From Paenibacillus sp. UBA6285 (GTDB taxonomy: Bacteria; Bacillota; Bacilli; Paenibacillales; Paenibacillaceae): 6,021 bases of DNA. The position numbers were made by a program, and so were the translations under genes. The stretch is taken from assembly GCA_002438345.1 (NCBI GenBank), contig DJUJ01000114.1:7639-13659 (forward strand), written 5' to 3'. Every line of letters begins with the position of its first letter. Position 1 is the stretch's first letter. The notes beneath the pieces were generated by a model. That model worked only from the letters and a program-made list of their open reading frames with translations, ran no database searches and was not told where the DNA came from. Below are positions 1 to 5,319 of the stretch, one piece after another.

Positions 1-200
1 GAGGGCCCCTTTCATGGGAGAGGAGAAACCGGACGAAGAGCTTATGGGGAAACGTAAGCCTGCTCCGCGGTTGTCTACGACATTTGTGGTGTCGATAATT
101 ACATGATGTCCCTGGAAGCCCAGTCTTATACATATGACGACTTATTTATCTGAATAGTCTTCGTTCTTTCCTTTCTTCATATCTAGACAAACTTTTTATT
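1..200. other. Unresolved upstream region, possible 3' end of a gene
   Basis: No gene is recognised here. On the plus strand one frame is open from the window edge to a TGA at 104-106 and would encode about 34 hydrophilic, then hydrophobic, residues (it contains the string GEEKPDEELMGKRK). This could be the C-terminal end of an upstream gene, but I do not recognise the family. Two minus-strand frames are also open to the edge, so the openness is weak evidence. A weak, bulged AT-rich hairpin (137-164: outer arms ACGA and TCGT, inner pairing of CTTATT with AATAG) is followed by a pyrimidine-rich run ending near 179. It could act as a poor terminator for a plus-strand gene. Confidence 0.25.
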
Positions 201-223
201 TCATCGCGCAAATGTGTTACGAT
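195..223 (+). promoter_or_regulatory. Candidate extended -10 promoter for rsmD-coaD
   Basis: The string TGTTACGAT at 215-223 fits an extended -10 (TGn plus TACGAT, 4 of 6 matches to TATAAT). The -35 region at the right distance (about 195-200, TTTATT) is poor, which is common for extended -10 promoters. The predicted transcript would start near 230, about 54 bases before the rsmD start. No better promoter is visible between the window edge and rsmD. It is also possible that rsmD is transcribed from further upstream. Confidence 0.35.
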
Positions 224-233
224 AGGCGTGGAC

Positions 234-253
234 TTATGCCCTTTTGGGTATAA
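234..253 (+). other. Leader hairpin upstream of rsmD
   Basis: Inverted repeat with arms TTATGCCC (234-241) and GGGTATAA (246-253) around a TTTT loop. All eight positions pair, one of them as G-U. No run of T follows, so it is not an intrinsic terminator. If transcription starts near 230, the hairpin would lie at the very 5' end of the mRNA, where such structures can slow decay. It sits 15 bases before the rsmD ribosome binding site and does not cover it. The function is inferred. Confidence 0.45.
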
Positions 254-268
254 CAAACAGAGACATAG

Positions 269-278
269 AGCGGGTGAT
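269..278 (+). promoter_or_regulatory. Shine-Dalgarno that decides the rsmD start
   Basis: AGCGGGTGAT matches AGGAGGTGAT, the complement of the 16S 3' end, at 8 of 10 positions. It ends 5 bases before the GTG at 284. The upstream TTG at 278-280 overlaps this site and so cannot use it, which favours GTG 284. Confidence 0.6.
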
Positions 279-283
279 TGACG

Positions 284-892
284 GTGAGAGTGGTATCGGG
301 AAGTGCAAAAGGAAGGCCACTAAAGAGTGTACCAGGAAGTGGGACAAGACCTACAACCGATAAGGTGAAGGAAGCTGTATTCAGCATGATAGGCCCATAT
401 TTCGAAGGCGGAGCAGTGCTGGACTTGTTCGCAGGTACAGGTGGTCTGGGGATCGAAGCTTTAAGCAGAGGAATGGACAGTGCCGTATTTGTGGATATGG
501 AACCTAAAAGTATCGACACGATTCGCGCCAATTTGAAAGCGACCCATCTGGAAGAACGTGCGCAAGTGTACCGAAATGAAGCTGGCAGAGCGCTCAGTGC
601 ATTGGAGAAACGGGGACGTGTTTTTGATTTAGTTTTTTTGGACCCTCCGTACCGATTAAAGCACGGAGATGAACTGATGCTTTCTATGGTAGAGAAAGGA
701 ATGCTGCAAGAGGACGCAATCATAGTACTGGAGCACGAATCAAGTTATGCCTATCCTGAGATCATCCCAGGATTTTATAGGCTGCGTCAGGCCGCATACG
801 GAGAAACTACAATTTCTATTTATCAGTATGAAGCTAATCCTTCAGTGGAAGGCGAGACTGGTGAGGAGGTAGAGAATGAGTCTGCAAATTAG
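284..892 (+). CDS. rsmD: 16S rRNA (guanine(966)-N(2))-methyltransferase RsmD
   Basis: RsmD (B. subtilis YlbH) is a cytosolic, SAM-dependent enzyme that methylates N2 of G966 (E. coli numbering) in 16S rRNA during 30S assembly. From the GTG start the protein has 202 residues and begins MRVVSGSAKGRPL, as typical family members do (MRVISG...). Visible motifs are the TRPTTDKVKE segment near 21-30, the Rossmann SAM-binding motif DLFAGTGGLG near 47-56, an acidic strand end FVDME near 69-73, and the catalytic DPPY at about 120-123. The frame also allows a TTG start two codons upstream (278), but that codon lies in the ribosome binding site. The protein ends in an acidic tail of about 18 residues beyond the usual family end. 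The DNA for this tail also carries the coaD ribosome binding site and start codon. The family is certain; the exact start is likely. Confidence 0.95.
   Translation: MRVVSGSAKGRPLKSVPGSGTRPTTDKVKEAVFSMIGPYFEGGAVLDLFAGTGGLGIEALSRGMDSAVFVDMEPKSIDTIRANLKATHLEERAQVYRNEAGRALSALEKRGRVFDLVFLDPPYRLKHGDELMLSMVEKGMLQEDAIIVLEHESSYAYPEIIPGFYRLRQAAYGETTISIYQYEANPSVEGETGEEVENESAN
863..870 (+). promoter_or_regulatory. coaD Shine-Dalgarno inside rsmD
   Basis: GAGGAGGT lies 5 bases before the coaD ATG and inside the last codons of rsmD. Ribosomes finishing rsmD would pass over it, which fits translational coupling of the two genes. Confidence 0.8.
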
Positions 893-1394
893 AAAAGAGC
901 GTGTCGCAATCTATCCAGGCACCTTTGATCCCGTGACTATGGGACATATGGATATTATTCGGCGCGCATCCAAGCAATTCGACCGTTTAATTGTAACGGT
1001 GCTTAATAATTTGAGCAAAAACCCGCTGTTTACTGTAGAAGAGCGAACAGAGCTTTTAAGACAGGCAACAGCTGACATTCCCAATGTGGAAATCGACAGC
1101 TTTCGGGATCTACTAGTCAATTATGTTCGTCAAAAAGATGCTCAAGTCATTGTTCGTGGTATTCGTACCGTAACTGACTTTGAATATGAACTGCAAAATG
1201 CATCCATCAACCATAGTCTGGATCCGGATGCGGAAACGATTTTTATGATGACTAACCCGAAATATTCCTATTTAAGCTCCAGCGTTGTAAAAGAAATTGC
1301 CCATTTCGGTGGGAATGTGTCCGACTTCGTGACGCCTGAGGTGGAACAAGCCATGAAGCTTAAATTTAATCGGATCGATGGCGAAAAACACTAA
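876..1394 (+). CDS. coaD: Pantetheine-phosphate adenylyltransferase (PPAT)
   Basis: CoaD joins ATP and 4'-phosphopantetheine to give dephospho-CoA, the penultimate step of coenzyme A synthesis, in the cytosol as a homohexamer. The 172-residue product has the family's normal size of about 160 residues plus a slightly long N-terminus. It shows the nucleotidyltransferase signature PGTFDPVTMGH at 14-24 (T/HxGH motif at 21-24), the conserved RGIRTVTDFEYE around 94-104, and the second nucleotide-binding motif YLSSSVVKE at 132-140. The ATG at 876 is supported by a strong ribosome binding site at 863-870. It overlaps the end of rsmD by 17 bases, so the two are very likely co-transcribed and coupled. 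Its last 29 bases overlap the end of ylbJ on the opposite strand. No intrinsic terminator follows on the plus strand, so any terminator signal would lie within ylbJ. Confidence 0.97.
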   Translation: MSLQIRKERVAIYPGTFDPVTMGHMDIIRRASKQFDRLIVTVLNNLSKNPLFTVEERTELLRQATADIPNVEIDSFRDLLVNYVRQKDAQVIVRGIRTVTDFEYELQNASINHSLDPDAETIFMMTNPKYSYLSSSVVKEIAHFGGNVSDFVTPEVEQAMKLKFNRIDGEKH

Positions 1395-2592
1395 CAAGGT
1401 ATATCGCTGCGGATAATGCTAGTAGGATGATGAGTAGAAGAGATTGCAGACTAAGCAACTGTGGAAAAGAGCTCCATATGGCAGTTACATTAATGGTTCT
1501 GTTTGGTGTGGATTGTGAATCAGCAAGGGCAGGTAAAGCAGCTTCACTTATAGCCAATAGTGGTTTCCATAGCAGTAGTGTTAATAAAAAAGCATAAACT
1601 CCATGCATCAGGCGAACCGCAGCATAGGGGAGAAATCGGACACCTGCTTGTTTAAGCAGAGTCAGCACTTGCAGCTGGGCGCAGAGCCCACTCCAGCCTA
1701 GTGCAGCAGAGAGTAAGGCTAAGCCTAATACTCCAGTTGATCCGGCGCCGATGCTCGTAAGCCCTTTGCTTATGGCGTCGGCTCCTAAATGAATCTCGAG
1801 CAAGCCTGCTGGCAGAGCAACTGGCAATGCAGGGAGTACAGTAGTAATGATATTGATGACTACGGCGAATATAATCATGTAACCGCCCACAACCATCAAA
1901 TTTTGTACCGCTGTAGCTACTGAGTCTCCAAGGAGTTTGCCGAAGCTTCGGCCATCTCTTGATCTGGCTTCAGTGGCTGCAAGCTGGACGCGACTGTATA
2001 AAGAAGGCCTTTTGGTATTCGTGCTTTCCTTTATAGAAGGTTGCGGATTGTCTAGCCGGCCATTTAACCGAGCATCGGTATAACTGGCCAGAAGTCCTGA
2101 AATCCAGTGGATAGCAAGTAGAAAGTAGCCTGCTGTAGGACTATGAAGGAACGCTACACCAATCACAATGAGTAGGGTTACTGGACTGGCGAAATGCGTA
2201 AGGGAAGCAAGACGAGCGGCTTCCTTGTCCGAAATGCTGCCCTGCTTATAAAGCTGCATTACACCTCCAGCCCCGCCGGGGAATCCAGCGGTGATTCCAA
2301 GCGCCAAAGTCCAACCGCTCGCGCCAGGAAGTCGAAAGACCTTTTTCATCAATGGTTCCAGGAGCACTCCGAAACCATGCACGAAGCCCGAAGCAGTTAG
2401 CATCTCAGACAGCATCAGGAAGGGAAGAAGTGCTGGGAATACGAGTGTCCACCAGAGCTTTAACCCTTGGAGAGAAGCCTCGAAAGAGCTTTCTGGCGAG
2501 ATGATGATTGCAATGGCTAACAGGATTGCGATCGCCCCGGATAGAAAAGGTGTGGAGCGACTAGCTAGCCGGCGTATTTTAATATTGTTCAT
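1366..2592 (-). CDS. ylbJ: Sporulation integral membrane protein YlbJ
   Basis: YlbJ is a polytopic membrane protein needed for heat-resistant spores in B. subtilis, where it belongs to the sigma-E regulon; its transported substrate is not established. From the ATG at 2592 the product has 408 residues, normal for the family. Hydrophobic segments are near 15-32, 47-66, 93-112 (Gly-rich GITAGFPGGAGGV), 134-150, 155-171, 226-255, 284-300, 328-348 and 376-402. The glycine-rich stretch and the repeated layout fit the Gate (nucleoside-recognition-like) domain. A polar loop at about 172-222 is rich in charged residues. The frame can be extended to a GTG at 2604, but that GTG is part of the ribosome binding site, so ATG 2592 is preferred. 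The 3' end overlaps coaD tail to tail. The patatin-like ylbK that I recall downstream in Bacillus is not present. Confidence 0.9.
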   Translation of the reverse strand: MNNIKIRRLASRSTPFLSGAIAILLAIAIIISPESSFEASLQGLKLWWTLVFPALLPFLMLSEMLTASGFVHGFGVLLEPLMKKVFRLPGASGWTLALGITAGFPGGAGGVMQLYKQGSISDKEAARLASLTHFASPVTLLIVIGVAFLHSPTAGYFLLAIHWISGLLASYTDARLNGRLDNPQPSIKESTNTKRPSLYSRVQLAATEARSRDGRSFGKLLGDSVATAVQNLMVVGGYMIIFAVVINIITTVLPALPVALPAGLLEIHLGADAISKGLTSIGAGSTGVLGLALLSAALGWSGLCAQLQVLTLLKQAGVRFLPYAAVRLMHGVYAFLLTLLLWKPLLAISEAALPALADSQSTPNRTINVTAIWSSFPQLLSLQSLLLIILLALSAAIYLVSVFRHRSD

Positions 2593-2599
2593 TTCTAGA

Positions 2600-2608
2600 A
2601 TCACCTCT
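2600..2608 (-). promoter_or_regulatory. ylbJ Shine-Dalgarno that decides the start
   Basis: On the minus strand AGAGGTGAT lies 7 bases before the ATG at 2592. The GTG that would start the longer reading frame (2604-2602) is inside this string, so it is very unlikely to be the start codon. Confidence 0.8.
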
Positions 2609-2639
2609 TCATAACTTAAGGCATAGCGGATGTGTTATC

Positions 2640-2668
2640 AATTTATGCAGAGTAGACAACCATCATGC
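2640..2668 (-). promoter_or_regulatory. Candidate sigma-E promoter of ylbJ
   Basis: On the minus strand the -35-like GCATGAT (2668-2662) and -10-like CATAAATT (2647-2640) are separated by 14 bases. Recalled sigma-E consensus sequences are about KCATATT and CATACAMT with a spacer near 14. Matches are 5 of 7 and 6 of 8. The predicted transcript start near 2633 gives a leader of about 40 bases that contains the ribosome binding site. This agrees with the known mother-cell expression of ylbJ in B. subtilis. The CATANNNT form of the -10 could also be read by sigma-K. Confidence 0.5.
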
Positions 2669-2730
2669 CAAACCACTAGTCGAAGCGGTAATGAAGTTCA
2701 AACATTCATATCCTAAATGTGCCGTGGGAA

Positions 2731-2738
2731 AGAAGGGA
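2731..2738 (+). promoter_or_regulatory. Ribosome binding site favouring the internal sepM start
   Basis: AGAAGGGA lies 6 bases before the GTG at 2745. The upstream in-frame ATG at 2691 is preceded by AGTCGAAGCGGTA, with no useful Shine-Dalgarno. No clear sigma-A promoter is visible for this gene between 2605 and 2744. Confidence 0.45.
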
Positions 2739-2744
2739 AGAGTA

Positions 2745-3782
2745 GTGAAGCAGTTGAAGCATCGGCCGGGATTCCGCGCCATAGCTTACCTCTTTACGTT
2801 TGTAGTTATCGTGTATGTATTTGTCTTTATGAACACCCCGTACATTGTATATCAGCCGGGTAGTGCATCTGAGGTAGCTCCTATGATTAAAGTGGAGAAT
2901 GCTGATCCAGCTGAAGAAGGAACCTTCATGATGACTACGGTATCCGCTAGTTACGCTAATGTGGCTTTGCTGGTCGCCTCAGTATTTAATTCCAATTCAG
3001 AGGTTGTGCGGAAAGAAACCCGGTTAGGAGATAAGTCCGAGGACGAATATGCTGCTGAGCAGGTTTTTTATATGAATAGCTCGCAGTCCTACTCGGTTCA
3101 GGCAGCTTATCATGCAGCGGGAATTCCATATGAAGATGTAGTGGATTATTTGTATGTTTTTTCGGTTCCAGTTACAAGTAATAAAGGCCAATTCCATCCG
3201 GGTGACAGAATCATAAGTGTAGAAGGACAGAAAGTACCTGATCCAGAAGCACTTTCCGCTTTACTTTCAACTAAAAAAATCGGTGATCAGGTCGCTGTTG
3301 TTTTGCAAAGAAATGGTAAGGAAGTTAAGGAGCAAGTGACACTGGTCGAGATCAAAGATAAAGACGGTACTGCGGTTCGACCTGGCTTCGGAGTCACTAT
3401 AGCCGCAGTTCAAAAAGTAAAGCCTAAAGAAGAAGGAAAAACTGTCAGCTTTGTGGATACGAATGTTGGCGGACCTTCGGCAGGACTGATGTTCACTATG
3501 GAGATTTACAACCGTCTTACGCCTGGGGATTTGACAAAAGGTCATCGAGTTGCTGGTACTGGCACCATAAATGCTGAGGGCGTGGTAGGCGCTATCGGTG
3601 GGGTGAAGCATAAGATTGTTGCTGCGGATCGAGAAGGGGCAGAGATTTTCTTCGTACCGATCAAGAATTACGAAGAAGCTAAAACTAAAGCCGATAAAAT
3701 CGGTACATCTATGAAGCTGGTGCCAGTATCTAAGCTGGAAGAGGCGCTGAAGTATATGGAAGAACTCCCGGTCAAACCATGA
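2745..3782 (+). CDS. sepM: Membrane-anchored PDZ and Lon-like serine protease (SepM/YlbL family)
   Basis: This family consists of a signal anchor, a PDZ domain and a Lon-type (S16) Ser-Lys protease domain facing outside the cell. Known members are SepM of Streptococcus, which trims a competence peptide, and YlbL of B. subtilis, which helps remove the cell-division inhibitor YneA after DNA damage. From GTG 2745 the protein has 345 residues. It shows a basic N-terminus, one membrane segment at about 10-29, the conserved YQPGSA near 36-41, a PDZ core at about 137-200 (PGDRIISVEG), and the protease domain from about 212. The catalytic serine is S245 in GGPSAG and the lysine is K288 in GAIGGVKHK. 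An in-frame ATG at 2691 would add 18 residues before the anchor. I prefer the GTG because it has a ribosome binding site and gives the usual short cytosolic lead. The stop overlaps tmcAL. The substrate in this organism is unknown. Confidence 0.93.
   Translation: MKQLKHRPGFRAIAYLFTFVVIVYVFVFMNTPYIVYQPGSASEVAPMIKVENADPAEEGTFMMTTVSASYANVALLVASVFNSNSEVVRKETRLGDKSEDEYAAEQVFYMNSSQSYSVQAAYHAAGIPYEDVVDYLYVFSVPVTSNKGQFHPGDRIISVEGQKVPDPEALSALLSTKKIGDQVAVVLQRNGKEVKEQVTLVEIKDKDGTAVRPGFGVTIAAVQKVKPKEEGKTVSFVDTNVGGPSAGLMFTMEIYNRLTPGDLTKGHRVAGTGTINAEGVVGAIGGVKHKIVAADREGAEIFFVPIKNYEEAKTKADKIGTSMKLVPVSKLEEALKYMEELPVKP
3678..3703 (-). terminator. Weak terminator-like hairpin for tmcAL inside sepM
   Basis: On the minus strand CCGAT (3703-3699) and ATCGG (3695-3691) enclose a three-base TTT loop. 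The T-rich run CTTTAGTTTTAGC follows. It begins about 70 bases beyond the tmcAL stop, within the sepM coding region. The stem is short and the T run is interrupted, so termination would be partial at best. Confidence 0.25.
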
Positions 3783-3792
3783 CCGGAGGTTC
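3762..3792. repeat. Inverted repeat spanning both stop codons of sepM and tmcAL
   Basis: The arms 3762-3774 and 3780-3792 pair over 13 positions with one G-U and one mismatch around the loop AACCA (3775-3779). The inner seven pairs (CCGGTCA with TGACCGG) are perfect. The sepM TGA is at 3780-3782 and the tmcAL TGA reads from 3774 to 3772, so the two stop codons sit at the top of opposite arms and pair with each other. Both mRNAs would carry the hairpin at the end of translation. Neither side has a proper T run (AAAAAA lies at 3794-3799 on the plus strand), so this is not a standard intrinsic terminator. Confidence 0.8.
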
Positions 3793-5010
3793 CAAAAAAT
3801 CGCGATACATATCGGTTCTGAGAGGTTCTCGAAAGGCTCCCGCGAAAGCGGATGCTGCCTGTAGATCCCGCTCTAATTGTGGATGAGAGCATAGTGACGG
3901 TCGTATGACGATGGGTAAGGTTGCTTTTTGTTTCATTTGTTTTAGAAGCACGCGTCCGCTTTCTCTAAAACCAAGGATTCGAATATAACCGGGTCCCTCT
4001 GCTAGCACAGAAGGGGTCATTTCTTCCTTTGTGTGGTTTAACAGAACGTGTAGCAGCAGACGTTGCAGCCGTGTATGTGTGTAGCGCTTGCTCTTAAGGG
4101 CTTGAAGCAAGCCTGAAATAGAGAATTGCTCCAGCTCGGGCATAAGACGAAGAATTCTATTCTCCAAGCCTTCGTTCATATCTTGGATTGTTCGTAGCTC
4201 GGAAGCAGTACGTGTAGAGAGCAGGTGACGGAGGGGCCCGCGGAAATTCTCTAGTTCCAGAGGACCTCTACCGGCTGCATGCTCTCTTTCCAAAATGGAC
4301 ACGCTATAATCCGGCATGTAAGCTGCTGGAGATCCGCCATCTTTCAGCAGCTTGCGAATTGCAGTTGCGCTTGCAATAGAAGAGTCAGCCTGCAAAGGAT
4401 CATGGAAGCCGGCTGCCGTTCGCGGAACGGTCAGAGGCTGTATCTTGCTATGCATCCTCTGTAAAGCGATAAGGTAATGCAAGCCAAGGCTGTTATTCGG
4501 CTGGCGCAGCAACTCGCCAGCGTCGCCAGGACTCTCTTCACTATTGAGAGTCTCTTCAAAGGCCACCGCCACCGCTGCGCTATACGCGGCGGGGAAGCTC
4601 GCTCCGAGCGCCATGCGGCGGCGGATCTCGCTCTGAAGTTCGCTGCTTTCCTCTGCCAGATACCTGGCCAGAGGAAGCAGCGAACCCAAAGTACCGGCTT
4701 CGGAGCCGAAGCACAAGCTGTCCACGACCCCGGTCGCTTCCAGCAGTGCAACTGCTCCGAAGGCGAACCATTCTGCCGGCTGTACAGCATAGGCCACCGG
4801 CAGCTCAATGACGAGGTCGGCGCCCATTCGTAGCGCCATCTCTGTCCGGGCTTGCTTGCTTACCGCCGCCGGCTCGCCGCGCTGAGTAAAGGGACCGCTC
4901 ATGACGACGATGGCGCGCTCAGCGCCTGATAGTCTTTTGGCTTCGGTGAAGTGATGGACATGTCCGTTATGTAATGGATTGTATTCTGCTATTATTCCAA
5001 CCGTTGTCAC
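3772..5010 (-). CDS. tmcAL: tRNA(Met) cytidine acetate ligase TmcAL (YlbM)
   Basis: TmcAL activates acetate with ATP and transfers it to the wobble cytidine C34 of elongator tRNA-Met, forming ac4C, which helps accurate AUG decoding. The 412-residue product has the family's usual length of about 400-415. It shows the nucleotidyltransferase fold with AEYNPLHNGH at 8-17 (HxGH at 14-17), the MSGPFTQRGEPA segment at 37-48, FGSE at 101-104, the PNNSLGLHYL segment at 171-180, and the second ATP-binding motif SATAIRK at 214-220. The start is a GTG with an excellent ribosome binding site (GGAGGG, 8 bases upstream). The gene overlaps sepM by 11 bases at its 3' end. Its 5' half is much richer in G+C than its 3' half and than the neighbouring genes. 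I found no clear promoter upstream. Older annotations call this family a generic nucleotidyltransferase or DUF795 protein. Confidence 0.95.
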   Translation of the reverse strand: MTTVGIIAEYNPLHNGHVHHFTEAKRLSGAERAIVVMSGPFTQRGEPAAVSKQARTEMALRMGADLVIELPVAYAVQPAEWFAFGAVALLEATGVVDSLCFGSEAGTLGSLLPLARYLAEESSELQSEIRRRMALGASFPAAYSAAVAVAFEETLNSEESPGDAGELLRQPNNSLGLHYLIALQRMHSKIQPLTVPRTAAGFHDPLQADSSIASATAIRKLLKDGGSPAAYMPDYSVSILEREHAAGRGPLELENFRGPLRHLLSTRTASELRTIQDMNEGLENRILRLMPELEQFSISGLLQALKSKRYTHTRLQRLLLHVLLNHTKEEMTPSVLAEGPGYIRILGFRESGRVLLKQMKQKATLPIVIRPSLCSHPQLERDLQAASAFAGAFREPLRTDMYRDFLEPPVMV

Positions 5011-5018
5011 AGCTGCTT

Positions 5019-5024
5019 CCCTCC
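5019..5024 (-). promoter_or_regulatory. tmcAL Shine-Dalgarno supporting a GTG start
   Basis: GGAGGG on the minus strand lies 8 bases before the GTG at 5010-5008. No ATG in the same frame lies nearby, so the GTG start is well supported. Confidence 0.8.
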
Positions 5025-5261
5025 GTATGTAACCATTATTTAAAATATAAGAAGGTATAAGTTATGCACCTATCCTTTATGTCTTATATTTCACGCTTAA
5101 ACGCTTATCGTCCTAATGAAGACGCCGAAGTCGTTTGTGCTTGTAGAGATTAGTAGGATTAATATTTAGAAACTCTGTTCGCATAAGCTGTCATTTTGAT
5201 TTACACTAATAGTTATATCATAATTCTCCCCAATTTCTGAAACAATATAAAGGGAAAATGG
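5025..5261. other. AT-rich divergent intergenic region
   Basis: No gene is supported between the tmcAL ribosome binding site and the yceD promoter. The region is AT-rich (5041-5100 has 16 G or C of 60). It must contain the tmcAL promoter, but no sequence on the minus strand matches both sigma-A elements at proper spacing. A small direct repeat, ACGCTTA at 5093-5099 and again at 5101-5107, is present. A short dyad, TTTCTGAAA at 5234-5242, lies about 20 bases upstream of the yceD -35 element. Confidence 0.6.
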
Positions 5262-5291
5262 TTGACAAAGGTATATAATACTAGGTATAAT
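5262..5291 (+). promoter_or_regulatory. Sigma-A promoter for yceD-rpmF
   Basis: A perfect -35 TTGACA (5262-5267) and a perfect -10 TATAAT (5286-5291) are separated by 18 bases. A second TATAAT at 5274-5279 has no -35 partner. The transcript would start near 5298 and leave a leader of about 22 bases. This is the strongest promoter in the window, as expected for a ribosomal protein gene. Confidence 0.85.
5275..5291. promoter_or_regulatory. Dyad over the -10 region, possible operator
   Basis: The arms ATAATAC (5275-5281) and GTATAAT (5285-5291) are reverse complements at 6 of 7 positions around TAG. The dyad covers the -10 box and most of the second TATAAT, so a protein bound here would block the promoter. 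Read on the minus strand, the core TACCTAGTA resembles the FapR operator as I recall it (TTAGTACC...TACTAA), with about 12 of 17 matches. Part of the symmetry may simply come from the two TATAAT strings. Confidence 0.35.
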
Positions 5292-5306
5292 AAATTTTGT
5301 TTGTTT

Positions 5307-5313
5307 GGGAGTG
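5307..5313 (+). promoter_or_regulatory. yceD Shine-Dalgarno that decides the start
   Basis: GGGAGTG lies 6 bases before the ATG at 5320. The in-frame TTG at 5305 and GTG at 5311 overlap this site, so the ATG is the likely start. Confidence 0.7.
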
Positions 5314-5319
5314 ATAAGT

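Noticed and set aside
131..184. Short minus-strand frames starting at 180 and 133
   Set aside because: One has 12 codons and the other runs off the edge; neither has a ribosome binding site or a recognisable product.
217..723. 168-codon open frame on the minus strand opposite rsmD
   Set aside because: It lies entirely across the rsmD start and a clear RsmD domain, has no ribosome binding site and is serine-rich as shadow frames often are.
1293..1307. GAAAT/ATTTC hairpin within coaD as a ylbJ terminator
   Set aside because: The stem is five AT-rich pairs, the following T run on the minus strand is only four bases, and the sequence encodes the conserved KEIAHFGG region of CoaD.
3840..3851. 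CCGC-GAAA-GCGG hairpin in the end of tmcAL
   Set aside because: Only four base pairs with a GNRA loop inside coding sequence; expected by chance at this G+C content and no T run follows.
4431..4833. Several open frames on both strands within tmcAL
   Set aside because: They arise from the high G+C content, which lowers stop codon frequency. tmcAL has all its family motifs in one frame through this stretch.
5231..5245. CodY-like box CAATTTCTGAAACAA upstream of the yceD promoter
   Set aside because: It matches the recalled AATTTTCWGAAAATT at only 10 of 15 positions, too weak to call; noted only as a small dyad.
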